Shown: positions 1 through 7,173 of the stretch, in pieces
How positions within the stretch are numbered: position 1 is the stretch's first letter
Layout: each line of letters starts with the position of its first letter
Origin: Lachnospiraceae bacterium
Lineage (GTDB): Bacteria > Bacillota > Clostridia > Lachnospirales > Lachnospiraceae
Reading direction: 5' to 3'
NCBI GenBank assembly: GCA_910575255.1
Contig: CAJTEM010000013.1
Location: forward strand, 62,001-126,000
DNA length: 64,000 bases
Position numbers and translations under genes: made by a program
Notes under the pieces: generated by a model
Databases searched by the model: none
What the model was told of the DNA's origin: nothing
The model's input: only the letters and a program-made list of their open reading frames with translations

Positions 1-195
1 GTTCTGGCGGAACAGTTTGAACAATCAGGCTGTCCGGAAGTGGAGGCCTGTGAGACTGTCAGACAGGCTCTGGAGACGGCTCTTGCTCACAGAAGAGAAG
101 GGGACAGGCTTTATGTGGTGGGTTCTCTGTATTTGATCGGAGAGATCAAGGAGCTGCTGAGAGTCAGGGAACCCTTGAGAGGGAGGAAGACCTGA
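1..195 (+). CDS. folC: Folylpolyglutamate/dihydrofolate synthase, C-terminal end
   Basis: This is the last 64 codons of a gene that enters from the left edge and stops at TGA 193-195. The readable tail contains LYVVGSLYLIGEIKELL, which matches the C-terminal GSLYL-type strand and helix of FolC, the Mur-ligase-like enzyme that adds glutamate to folates in the cytoplasm. The catalytic and ATP-binding parts lie outside the window, so the assignment rests on the tail alone. A small reading frame and a TPR gene follow closely on the same strand, which suggests a shared transcript. Confidence 0.6.
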   Translation, partial: VLAEQFEQSGCPEVEACETVRQALETALAHRREGDRLYVVGSLYLIGEIKELLRVREPLRGRKT

Positions 196-208
196 GAGCA
201 GGGAATCC

Positions 209-412
209 TTGAGAGAAGCAGAACCCGGGAAAAAGGAACGGACTGCCAAAATACAAGACGAGGAGGGATGGAGGTTGCTGGATTTTGAAGAGGAGTTAAA
301 GCGTTTCCGACCCAGCCTGGAGATCGGGAATGTGGAGGATGCCATCGGAAAGGAAGATCTGACAGACATGACGGATCTGATGGTGGAACTGTTGAACGAC
401 AAGAGAAATTAG
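209..412 (+). CDS. Small acidic protein downstream of folC
   Basis: A 67-codon frame opening with TTG 209 and ending just before the TPR gene. I do not recognise a characterised family. The well-ordered part begins at LLDFEEELKRFRPSLEIG and is rich in acidic residues. An alternative TTG at 275 directly precedes this part and sits behind a purine-rich GAGGAGGGATGGAGG stretch, so the true product may be only about 45 residues. Its position between folC and the TPR gene, with 13 bases to the next start, supports a real co-transcribed small gene. No function is proposed. Confidence 0.45.
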   Translation: MREAEPGKKERTAKIQDEEGWRLLDFEEELKRFRPSLEIGNVEDAIGKEDLTDMTDLMVELLNDKRN

Positions 413-425
413 ACGGAGACAAGGA

Positions 426-1730
426 ATGAGTGCAGAAGTGAGAAGTCGCCAGATTGCCAATGCCTATTATAATATCGGGCTGGAGAAGGCGAAGGAAAGG
501 GATCTAACCGGTGCAGCAGATGCGCTGAAAAAAAGTCTTCGGTTCAATAAGTATCAGACAGATGCCCGCAATCTTCTGGGATTGATTTATCATGAGATCG
601 GTGAAGTGGGGGCAGCGCTGGCACAATGGATTATCAGTCAGAATTTCCAGGAGACTGGGAATCCGGCGGAGGAATACCTGCAGGCGCTTCAGGATGCGCC
701 AGGATATCTGAGTATGGCGGATCAGGCAGCGAAGAAGTATAATCAGTCGCTGCAATATGCATGCAGTGATAATGAGGATCTGGCAGTTCTGCTCTTGATG
801 AACATGGTGGAGGAAATGCCGAATTTTGTCAAGGCGCAGCAGCTTCTGGCTTTGCTGTATCTTCATCATGAGGACTACACGAAGGCGGGGCGCTGCCTGT
901 TTCAGGCACTGAAGGTAGATCGCTATAATCCGCTGACACAGCGCTATATGGCAGTTGCCAAGCAGAATACGGGACGGGCAGAGGTGGAGAAGCGGAAGCT
1001 GAAAAATGCCTTCTCCCATCGGCAGATGCAGGATGACGATATTATCCTGCCGCCCAGCTATAAGGAGAACACAGGACTGCAGTCAGTGCTGAATATTCTG
1101 GCAGGTCTGGTTCTGGGGGTGGTGGCGATGTTTTTTCTGGTAACGCCCACGATCCGGGACTCGATTACCAGCAGATATGAAGAGGAGATTCGGCAGGGGC
1201 TGGAGCTGGTGAACCAGAAAAGCCTTCAGATTGACGAGCTGAATCGTCAGATGGAGGAGGCCAGCCGCGCACAGCAGGAGGCGGAGGACAGCCTGGCAAC
1301 CATGGTCAGCGACAGCGGCGGGGTTATCAGCCAATACCAGCATCTGGTTCAGATTCTTGAGGCTTACCGGGCAGATGACATGAGGACGGCGGTAAAGCTC
1401 TATGTCGAGACCGATCTTTCGGTCTTAAATGACGGGATTCTGGACAGCACGGTAGCATGGCTGCAGCAGGATATGGCACAGAATGGCTATCAGGTGCTGG
1501 AGCAGCTGGGGGATGAGGCAGCGGCCCGGGGAAGCACGGCTGAGGCAGTGGATTATTTCCAGAAAAGCCTGCAGATTAAAGGGGATAATATCGGAGCGAT
1601 CTATAAAATCGGACTGGCCTATAAAGGGGCGGGCGATACGGATACAGCGAATGAATATTTCGGAGAGATCATTATGAATCATGCGAATTCGGAATATGCG
1701 GCACAGGCGAAGGAACAGAGAGGGTATTGA
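426..1730 (+). CDS. TPR-repeat protein with one membrane helix
   Basis: A 434-residue protein. Residues 10-180 form several TPR-like helix pairs (for example the NAYYNIGLEKAKERDLTGAA repeat near residue 12). A single hydrophobic segment at about 220-240 follows, then a charged coiled-coil stretch at about 247-292, and a second TPR unit near 375-425 (AVDYFQKSLQIKGDN). The topology suggests an N-terminal TPR domain in the cytoplasm and a coiled coil plus TPR outside, acting as a protein-protein scaffold. No enzyme motif is visible. It lies between folC and the sigF operon, and a terminator follows at about 1776. Partners are unknown. Confidence 0.7.
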   Translation: MSAEVRSRQIANAYYNIGLEKAKERDLTGAADALKKSLRFNKYQTDARNLLGLIYHEIGEVGAALAQWIISQNFQETGNPAEEYLQALQDAPGYLSMADQAAKKYNQSLQYACSDNEDLAVLLLMNMVEEMPNFVKAQQLLALLYLHHEDYTKAGRCLFQALKVDRYNPLTQRYMAVAKQNTGRAEVEKRKLKNAFSHRQMQDDDIILPPSYKENTGLQSVLNILAGLVLGVVAMFFLVTPTIRDSITSRYEEEIRQGLELVNQKSLQIDELNRQMEEASRAQQEAEDSLATMVSDSGGVISQYQHLVQILEAYRADDMRTAVKLYVETDLSVLNDGILDSTVAWLQQDMAQNGYQVLEQLGDEAAARGSTAEAVDYFQKSLQIKGDNIGAIYKIGLAYKGAGDTDTANEYFGEIIMNHANSEYAAQAKEQRGY

Positions 1731-1775
1731 GCCGGGATTCTTTTAGGAAACGGAAGATTTACAGGAGAAGAGGAC

Positions 1776-1818
1776 AAAAGATACAACAGGAGGATGACTT
1801 CTTGTTGTGTCTTTTTTA
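1776..1818 (+). terminator. Rho-independent terminator after the TPR gene
   Basis: AAGATACAACA pairs with TGTTGTGTCTT (11 pairs, one G-U) around a 13-base loop and runs into a T stretch. It separates the folC-TPR unit from the spoIIA operon. Confidence 0.8.
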
Positions 1819-1835
1819 TTTCCGCAGGCAATGTA

Positions 1836-1860
1836 CCTAAGCGCCAGTGGCGCTTGTTTA
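1836..1860. repeat. Palindromic element, CCTAAGCGCC type
   Basis: AAGCGCCAGTGGCGCTT (1839-1855) is a perfect 17-base palindrome with a one-base centre, inside a partly symmetric CCTAA...TTAGG frame. The CCTAAGCGC start recurs at about 23388 in another intergenic region. It lies between the terminator and spoIIAA and could be a small dispersed repeat. Confidence 0.4.
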
Positions 1861-1976
1861 GGGCGGACCGAAACGGAGTGAAGGCCCAAGTGCCGTGCTT
1901 GACGAACATTTGACTTTAGTTCGAAATTTTGTTTTTTTGAGTTTATGACAGAACCTGGATCGAGGAGGAAACAGCT

Positions 1977-2315
1977 ATGCAGCAGACATTCAGCTATGAG
2001 GCCAGAGGGCAGGTGTTGATCATCCACCTGCCAAAGGAGCTGGATCATCATAATTGCCGGAATCTGAAATACGAGACAGATCTGCTTTTGTCGGAGAATT
2101 ATATCAACCGGATCGTGTTTGATTTTTCCGGAACGGAATTTATGGATTCTTCCGGAATCGGAGTCCTTTTGAACCGTTATAAGCAGATGGCAGCCAACGG
2201 AGGCAGGGTGGCGCTGTGCGGGGTGAATGCCCGGGTGCAGAGGATTCTTACGATCGGCGGGATCAGCCGGCTGATGGAGCAGTTTGAGAACCGGGAGGCG
2301 GCGGTGACGGGATAA
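1977..2315 (+). CDS. spoIIAA: Anti-sigma F factor antagonist SpoIIAA
   Basis: A 112-residue STAS-domain protein, normal length for SpoIIAA. The phosphorylation motif DSSGIG places the serines at residues 58-59, matching the serine that SpoIIAB phosphorylates. In the forespore the dephosphorylated form binds SpoIIAB and frees sigma F. The start is set by GGAGGAAACAGCT just before ATG 1977. It heads the spoIIAA-spoIIAB-sigF operon, in the canonical order. I did not find a convincing sigma-H promoter upstream. Confidence 0.95.
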   Translation: MQQTFSYEARGQVLIIHLPKELDHHNCRNLKYETDLLLSENYINRIVFDFSGTEFMDSSGIGVLLNRYKQMAANGGRVALCGVNARVQRILTIGGISRLMEQFENREAAVTG

Positions 2316-2436
2316 AACGGTTATTGCCCACAGGATCCGGCAAGCAGAGATACTGCCGGAAACGGCAGGAAGGTACGAAGCATTTGTAAAACGAGAGAAC
2401 AGGATGCCGTGGAAAAGAACGGCACAGGAGGGGAAA

Positions 2437-2853
2437 ATGGAACGATTTCGGATGGAAATAGAAAGCTTATCGAAAAATGAGGAGCTGGCCCGGGTGGTGA
2501 CGGCAGTGTTTATGAGCCGTTTGGATCCGACGCTCGAGGAGCTGGATGATGTCAAAACGGCAGTATCCGAGGCTGTGACCAATGCGGTGATTCATGGCTA
2601 TCAGGAAGGAGAGGGAATCATTTACATAGAGCTGCAGGCAGAGGATAAGCAGCTGACGGTTCTGGTAAGAGACCTGGGAGTGGGAATCCGGGACGTGAAG
2701 CAGGCAATGGAACCGATGTACACGAGTGATCCGTCGGGAGAACGCTCTGGCATGGGCTTTTCCTTCATGGAAGCATTTATGGATCAGGTAGAGGTAGAGT
2801 CTGAGCCTGGTCGGGGAACCCTGATAACTATGAAAAAGAAAATCGGCAGGTGA
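2437..2853 (+). CDS. spoIIAB: Anti-sigma F factor and serine kinase SpoIIAB
   Basis: A 138-residue GHKL kinase that holds sigma F inactive and phosphorylates SpoIIAA. Visible ATP-binding boxes are the N box EAVTNAVIHGY, the G1 box DLGVGI and the G2 box GMGFSFM. I chose ATG 2437 over the in-frame ATG 2404 because GGAGGGG sits just ahead of it and family members begin at this point. It ends 6 bases before sigF, so the two are probably translated together. Confidence 0.95.
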   Translation: MERFRMEIESLSKNEELARVVTAVFMSRLDPTLEELDDVKTAVSEAVTNAVIHGYQEGEGIIYIELQAEDKQLTVLVRDLGVGIRDVKQAMEPMYTSDPSGERSGMGFSFMEAFMDQVEVESEPGRGTLITMKKKIGR

Positions 2854-2859
2854 GGGAGC

Positions 2860-3579
2860 ATGGAGGAAACCACAAGATTGATCCGCCTTGCCCATGAGGG
2901 GGATCAGAAGGCCAGAGATCAGCTGGTCATGGATAATGTGGGGCTGGTTTGGAGCATCGTGCGCCGGTTTGCCGGAAGGGGGCATGAGCTGGAGGATCTG
3001 TACCAGATCGGCTGTATCGGGCTGATTAAGGCGATTGACAAGTTCAATCTGGAATTTGACGTAAAATTTTCCACTTATGCCGTGCCCATGATTACCGGAG
3101 AAATCAAACGGTTTCTGCGGGATGACGGCATGATTAAGGTGAGCCGTTCTTTAAAGGAGCTGGGAATGCGGGTCAGCAGCACCCGTGAACAGATGGTCTG
3201 GGAGCTGGGACGGGAGCCGGGCCTTGAGGAGCTGGCTGCCCGGGTGGGAGTCAGCTGTGAGGAAGTGGCAGCGTCCATGGAGGCAGCCACAGAGGTGGAA
3301 TCCATCTACAAGACCGTGGGTTCCGGAGAGGATCAGAATCTTTGCCTGCTCGACAAGCTGCCGGATGAGAGGGAAATGCAGGAGGAGCTGTTAAACAGTA
3401 TGGTGCTGGGACAGCTTTTAAAGCAATTGAACGAAAAAGACCGGGAAATCATCATCAAACGCTATTTTGATAATCAGACGCAGAGCCAGATTGCCGCGGA
3501 GCTGAATATATCCCAGGTGCAGGTGTCAAGACTGGAGAAAAGGATTCTTCGTCAGATGCGGGAATGTCTGAGCCGATAA
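2860..3579 (+). CDS. sigF: Forespore sigma factor sigma F
   Basis: A 239-residue sigma-70 family factor with region 2 (DLYQIGCIGLIKAIDKFN), region 3 and a region 4 helix-turn-helix (QSQIAAELNISQVQVSRLEK). It is the first compartment-specific sigma factor of the forespore and is controlled by the two preceding genes. Length and gene order match the family. GTGAGGG precedes ATG 2860. An unusual 39-bp tandem repeat begins within 100 bases of its stop codon. Confidence 0.95.
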   Translation: MEETTRLIRLAHEGDQKARDQLVMDNVGLVWSIVRRFAGRGHELEDLYQIGCIGLIKAIDKFNLEFDVKFSTYAVPMITGEIKRFLRDDGMIKVSRSLKELGMRVSSTREQMVWELGREPGLEELAARVGVSCEEVAASMEAATEVESIYKTVGSGEDQNLCLLDKLPDEREMQEELLNSMVLGQLLKQLNEKDREIIIKRYFDNQTQSQIAAELNISQVQVSRLEKRILRQMRECLSR

Positions 3580-3654
3580 GCAGGATGCGAGAGGGAGAAA
3601 GATCTCGGATGGAAAGACAGGGAAAACGGGACAGCAAAACAGGCAGAAAAAGGG

Positions 3655-3830
3655 ACAGCAAACAGGACGGCAAAACAAGAAGGCTAAAACAGAACAGCAA
3701 ACAGGACGGCAAAACAAGAAGAATAAAAAGGGACAGCAAACAGGACGGCAAAACAAGAAGGCTAAAACAGAACAGTAAACAGGACGGCAGAACAAGAAGG
3801 CTAAAACAGGACGGCAAAACAAGGAGATAG
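3655..3830 (+). repeat. 39-bp tandem repeat downstream of sigF
   Basis: Four copies with period 39 start at 3655, 3694, 3733 and 3772, followed by a shorter partial copy; a degenerate half copy precedes them. The core is ACAGCAAACAGGACGG followed by an A-rich stretch. Because 39 is divisible by 3 the repeat keeps one frame open, giving a basic 13-residue period (SKQDGKTRR-like) in an 88-codon frame from ATG 3564. That frame has no good ribosome binding site and I do not call it a gene. The array separates sigF from the spoVA operon. Confidence 0.85.
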
Positions 3831-3862
3831 AAAATCGCAGATCACCGGAATCAAAAACACGC

Positions 3863-3892
3863 GAATAGGAGCGGAAGGAATCACACATACTA
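3863..3892 (+). promoter_or_regulatory. Sigma-G promoter of the spoVA operon
   Basis: GAATA at 3863-3867 and CATACTA at 3886-3892, with an 18-base spacer, match the known sigma-G consensus (gHATR, 17-18 bases, CATnHTA) at every specified position. It lies 40 bases upstream of the small membrane protein that leads spoVAA, where forespore-specific transcription is expected. Confidence 0.65.
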
Positions 3893-3931
3893 TCCACGGA
3901 AGAAATGAATAAGGAAAAAGGATGTGATGCG

Positions 3932-4084
3932 ATGGATTTTTTGAGGCAGTTAATCGGACTGGTAACCATATTTTTATGTCTGGCAGTGGCAGCACTGATC
4001 GTCTGGTACTGTCTGTTCGGAAAGGTAAGAGAGATGGAGCCGGGGGGCACCCTGGTGAATCAGGCATGGGAGGTGATGCTGTGA
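3932..4084 (+). CDS. 50-residue single-pass membrane protein leading the spoVA operon
   Basis: ATG 3932 opens a 50-codon frame beginning MDFLRQLIGLVTIF, with one strongly hydrophobic segment (about residues 8-29) followed by a charged tail (FGKVREMEPGG). AAGGAAAAAGGA lies upstream at a suitable distance. Its stop TGA overlaps the GTG start of spoVAA by 4 bases (GTGA), a typical translational-coupling arrangement, and the sigma-G promoter lies just ahead. I know no named family for it. The context suggests a small forespore membrane protein working with SpoVA, but that is inference. Confidence 0.6.
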   Translation: MDFLRQLIGLVTIFLCLAVAALIVWYCLFGKVREMEPGGTLVNQAWEVML

Positions 4085-4716
4085 GCAGCACCTCCAAAAC
4101 TGTCTACCTGAATCTGAGCGAGATCACAGAGGTTCACTCTCAGGATGTATTTCTTAAGGATGTGGCTAAGGTATACTGCGGTGATACGCATATTCAGAAT
4201 AAATGCGAATGCCTGAAGATAAAACATATTACGGAGAATAAAAGCCGGCGGTATGTGGAAAATGCCCTGGATGTGATTGCAATGCTGGAGAAGCTGGATA
4301 GCTCCATTCAGGTCAATAATGTGGGGAAGGTGGAGTACATCATTGATTATCAGCCGCCCAGACAGCCTCACACCCTATGGCAATGGGCAAAGACAGTCTT
4401 TGTCTGCATTGTCTGCTTCTGCGGGGCAGCATTTGCCATCATGACCTTTAATAATGATGCCAATGTGCGCGATGTGTTCCAGGAGCTTTACCGGCTGATC
4501 ACCGGAAAGGAGGCTGCCGGGACAACGATTCTGGATCTGACGTATTCCATTGGCCTGGCATTGGGAATTCTTGTGTTCTTCAATCATTTTGCAAAATGGA
4601 AGCTGAATACAGATCCCACGCCGCTGGAGGTGGAAATGCGCCTGTATGAGGACAATATCAGCAAGACTCTGATTCAGAATGACGGAAGGAAGGAGCAGGG
4701 GATTGATATTCGGTGA
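4081..4716 (+). CDS. spoVAA: Stage V sporulation protein AA
   Basis: A 211-residue protein starting at GTG 4081 behind GGGAGGTG. The N-terminal soluble part begins VSSTSKTVYLNLSEI and is followed by two membrane segments, at about residues 99-117 and 155-175. SpoVA proteins form the channel that moves dipicolinic acid into the forespore and out during germination. An ATG further upstream in the same frame would lack a matching binding site and would extend past the family start. It overlaps the preceding small gene and spoVAB. Confidence 0.85.
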   Translation: MSSTSKTVYLNLSEITEVHSQDVFLKDVAKVYCGDTHIQNKCECLKIKHITENKSRRYVENALDVIAMLEKLDSSIQVNNVGKVEYIIDYQPPRQPHTLWQWAKTVFVCIVCFCGAAFAIMTFNNDANVRDVFQELYRLITGKEAAGTTILDLTYSIGLALGILVFFNHFAKWKLNTDPTPLEVEMRLYEDNISKTLIQNDGRKEQGIDIR

Positions 4717-5182
4717 ATGGACAAAAGGAGTACTGGTGATTGCCGGACTCTCTGGACTGTCGTGGTGGCAGACACTGGTCTTAGGTCTTTTGGGGCTGAG
4801 CGCCGGAGGTGTGGTTGCGGCAGGTGTATTTGCTTTTTTGGCCATCATCGGAGTATTTCCGCGCCTGATGGGCAGAACAAAGACAAAGCACATTTTTCTC
4901 TATGAAACCCTGATTGTCCTGGGAGGAATTCTGGGTAATGTATCCGATATCTATGAGCTTCCGATTCATCTGGGAGGGAATCTGACACTGGGAATCTTTG
5001 GCATGACATCCGGAATTTTCGTGGGCTGTCTGGTCATGTCTCTGGCAGAGACACTGAAAGCTTTACCAGTGATAAGCCGCCGAATCGGAATGGCAGTCGG
5101 GCTGCAGTATGTGATTCTGGCAGTGGCGCTGGGGAAGCTGGCAGGATCGCTGGTGTATTTTGTCAAGGGACTTTGTATGTGA
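4703..5182 (+). CDS. spoVAB: Stage V sporulation protein AB
   Basis: A polytopic membrane protein of about 159 residues with four or more hydrophobic segments and the family-typical GVVAAGVFAFLAIIGVFPRL segment. The start is uncertain: TTG 4703 follows AGGAGCAGGGG and overlaps the end of spoVAA, while GTG 4736 follows AAAAGGAG. I give the longer form. It is part of the SpoVA dipicolinate channel operon. Confidence 0.8.
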   Translation: MIFGEWTKGVLVIAGLSGLSWWQTLVLGLLGLSAGGVVAAGVFAFLAIIGVFPRLMGRTKTKHIFLYETLIVLGGILGNVSDIYELPIHLGGNLTLGIFGMTSGIFVGCLVMSLAETLKALPVISRRIGMAVGLQYVILAVALGKLAGSLVYFVKGLCM

Positions 5183-5205
5183 GAAGACTGCATTGGGAAT
5201 CAGGT

Positions 5206-5260
5206 TGTAACAGTTCAAGGGTTATCTGAACTGTTACATCAGGCTTTACGTTCAGTAAAG
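5206..5260 (+). promoter_or_regulatory. Two consecutive hairpins between spoVAB and spoVAC
   Basis: TGTAACAGTTCA (5206-5217) is perfectly repeated in inverse at 5227-5238 around a 9-base loop. CTTTAC (5244-5249) and GTAAAG (5255-5260) form a second, smaller hairpin. Neither is followed by a T run, so simple termination is unlikely. They may tune mRNA stability or the ratio of SpoVAB to SpoVAC. Confidence 0.5.
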
Positions 5261-5298
5261 TCTGGAATGAGACAATAAAATTACCAGGAGAGATGATT

Positions 5299-5754
5299 AT
5301 GGAATTGAACAAACAGGAGTATGATAAATATGTAAAACAGATTACACCGTCCCATTCCCTGGGCACGGATATGCTGCGGGCATTTGTGACCGGCGGGACG
5401 ATCTGCCTTCTGGGACAGATTTCGGTGACGAGTATGATGACACTGTGGGGAATGGAAAAGGACACCGCCATGACCTGGATGCAGCTGGAGCTGATCCTGC
5501 TAAGCGTGATTTTGACCGGGATGAATGTGTATCCCAAGATTGTGAAGTGGGGCGGCGCCGGGGCTTTGGTGCCGATTACCGGGTTCGCCAACTCGGTGGT
5601 GGCGCCGGCGATTGAGTATAAGGCGGAGGGGCAGGTATTTGGAATTGGGTGTAAGATTTTTACGATTGCTGGGCCGGTGATTTTGTATGGGATATTGGCA
5701 AGCTGGGTGCTTGGAGTGATTTATTGGATTGGGAAGATGGTTGGGGTACTTTGA
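5299..5754 (+). CDS. spoVAC: Stage V sporulation protein AC
   Basis: A 151-residue membrane protein with the SpoVAC pattern: N-terminal YDKYVKQITPSHSLG, then hydrophobic segments and the conserved GFANSVVAPAIEYKAEGQV loop. Family members act as mechanosensitive channel subunits in dipicolinate movement. I chose ATG 5299 over ATG 5293 because AGGAGAG abuts the latter and is correctly spaced for the former. spoVAD and spoVAE, normally next, are absent: a terminator and then the defence island follow. Confidence 0.9.
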   Translation: MELNKQEYDKYVKQITPSHSLGTDMLRAFVTGGTICLLGQISVTSMMTLWGMEKDTAMTWMQLELILLSVILTGMNVYPKIVKWGGAGALVPITGFANSVVAPAIEYKAEGQVFGIGCKIFTIAGPVILYGILASWVLGVIYWIGKMVGVL

Positions 5755-5797
5755 GGATAGTTACAGAAAAGATATAGAAGCAGAGTTTTGACGTGAG

Positions 5798-5834
5798 CAG
5801 GCTAGCGAATGAAATGATTTGCTAGCCTGTTTTA
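5798..5834 (+). terminator. Terminator of the spoVA operon
   Basis: CAGGCTAGC pairs perfectly with GCTAGCCTG around a 14-base loop and is followed by TTTTAT. It marks the end of the sporulation operon and the left edge of the defence island. Confidence 0.85.
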
Positions 5835-5836
5835 TA

Positions 5837-5865
5837 TTGTACTTATAGGTTTTTTTGATTATAAT
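5837..5865 (+). promoter_or_regulatory. Sigma-A type promoter upstream of the methylase remnant
   Basis: TTGTAC (5837-5842), a 17-base spacer and TATAAT (5860-5865), 65 bases upstream of ATG 5930. Confidence 0.5.
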
Positions 5866-5929
5866 ATGAATAAATTGTAAAGTAGCTTATATTTTGGAAC
5901 AGGTAATAAGCTACAGGAGAAAACATAAG

Positions 5930-7173
5930 ATGGCGGTCAAAAAGACAGAATTATACAGTTCCCTATGGGCGAGCTGTGATGCGTTGCGCGGAGGCATGGA
6001 TGCTTCACAATATAAAGATTATGTGCTCACCTTGTTGTTCATGAAATACGTAACGGACAAGTATAAAGGACAAAAATATGCAGATATAAAAGTTTTTGAC
6101 AAAGCCCACGATACGAACAGGGATCCGGATAAACGAACAGGATGTTCTTTTGACGATTTTATCGCGTTGAAAAATAAAAAGAACATTGGGGATGGAATTG
6201 ATAAGGTGATTGCCCGTCTGGCCTAGGAAAATGACAGCTTGAAAGGGGTTATAGACATTGCCCATTTTAATGATGAAGCTAAAATTGGCAAGGGTCAGGA
6301 AATGGTGGATAAGCTTACAAAGCTGATTGCGATTTTCCAGAGACCGGAACTGGATTTCTCAAAAAACAGAGCCGAAGGCGACGATATCATTGGCGATGCT
6401 TATGAATACCTAATGCGGAATTTTGCTACAGAAGCGGAAAAAGCAAGGGACAGTTCTATACACCGGCAGAGGTATCCCGTATCCTTGCCCAGGTGATTGG
6501 TATTGATAAGTGTAAGGACAGAGATGCGACAATATGCGACCCGGCCTGTGGCAGTGGCTCGCTGCTCATCAGGGCATTGACGGAGGCTCCGTTTGAAATC
6601 GCAGGATACGGGCAAGAAAAGGAGAGTTCGACTGCTGGTCTGGCAAAAATGAATGCAGTGCTGCACAATAAACCGACAATCAGAATCATGTCCGGCAATA
6701 CATTTTCAGATCCGCAGTTTTTGAAAACAGAGGACGCTTCTGAACTGGAGCGGTTTGACTACATAGTCGCGAATCCTCCTTTTTCTCTCAAAAACTGGTC
6801 TGATGGACTGAAGGAGTATGGACGCTTTACCGGCTTTGGGGATAGGCCGCCGGAAAAGAATGGGGATTACGCATGGTTGATGCATATCCTGAAAACATTG
6901 AAATCTACCGGAAAGGCAGCAGTCATTTTACCTCACGGTGTTCTGTTTCGGGGAAATGCGAAAGGAACCATAAGAAAGACAATTGTTGATAAAGGATGGA
7001 TTAAGGGGATTATAAGCCTGCCTGCGAATCTATTTTATGGAACCGGGATTCCTGCTTGCATTATGGTAATCGATAAGGAGGGTGCCGATAATCGAGCCGG
7101 TATTTTTATGATTGACGCAGGGAAGGGATATGTGAAGGATGGTAATAAAAACCGCCTGCGGGAACAGGATATT
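5930..7173 (+). pseudogene. hsdM: Type I restriction-modification methylase HsdM, broken
   Basis: The N-terminal HsdM domain reads MAVKKTELYSSLWASCDALR and onward, but a TAG at 6224-6226 interrupts it in frame. Reading resumes in the same frame to about 6437, where one A missing from an A run shifts the frame. From there the N6-adenine methylase core follows with DPACGSGSLL (S-adenosylmethionine binding) and NPPF (catalytic). The protein then breaks off at about codon DI (7173) and runs in frame into an unrelated sequence (next entry), so the HsdM C-terminus, HsdS and HsdR are missing. A functional methylase is not expected. The start is ATG 5930, behind ACAGGAG. Confidence 0.85.

Noticed and set aside
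1890-1976. TTGAC sequences ahead of spoIIAA considered as promoters
   Set aside because: No correctly spaced -10 box follows, and nothing matches the sigma-H pattern.
3564-3830. 88-codon basic frame through the 39-bp repeat
   Set aside because: It overlaps the sigF end, has no convincing ribosome binding site and consists mostly of repeat units; kept only as a repeat and a finding.
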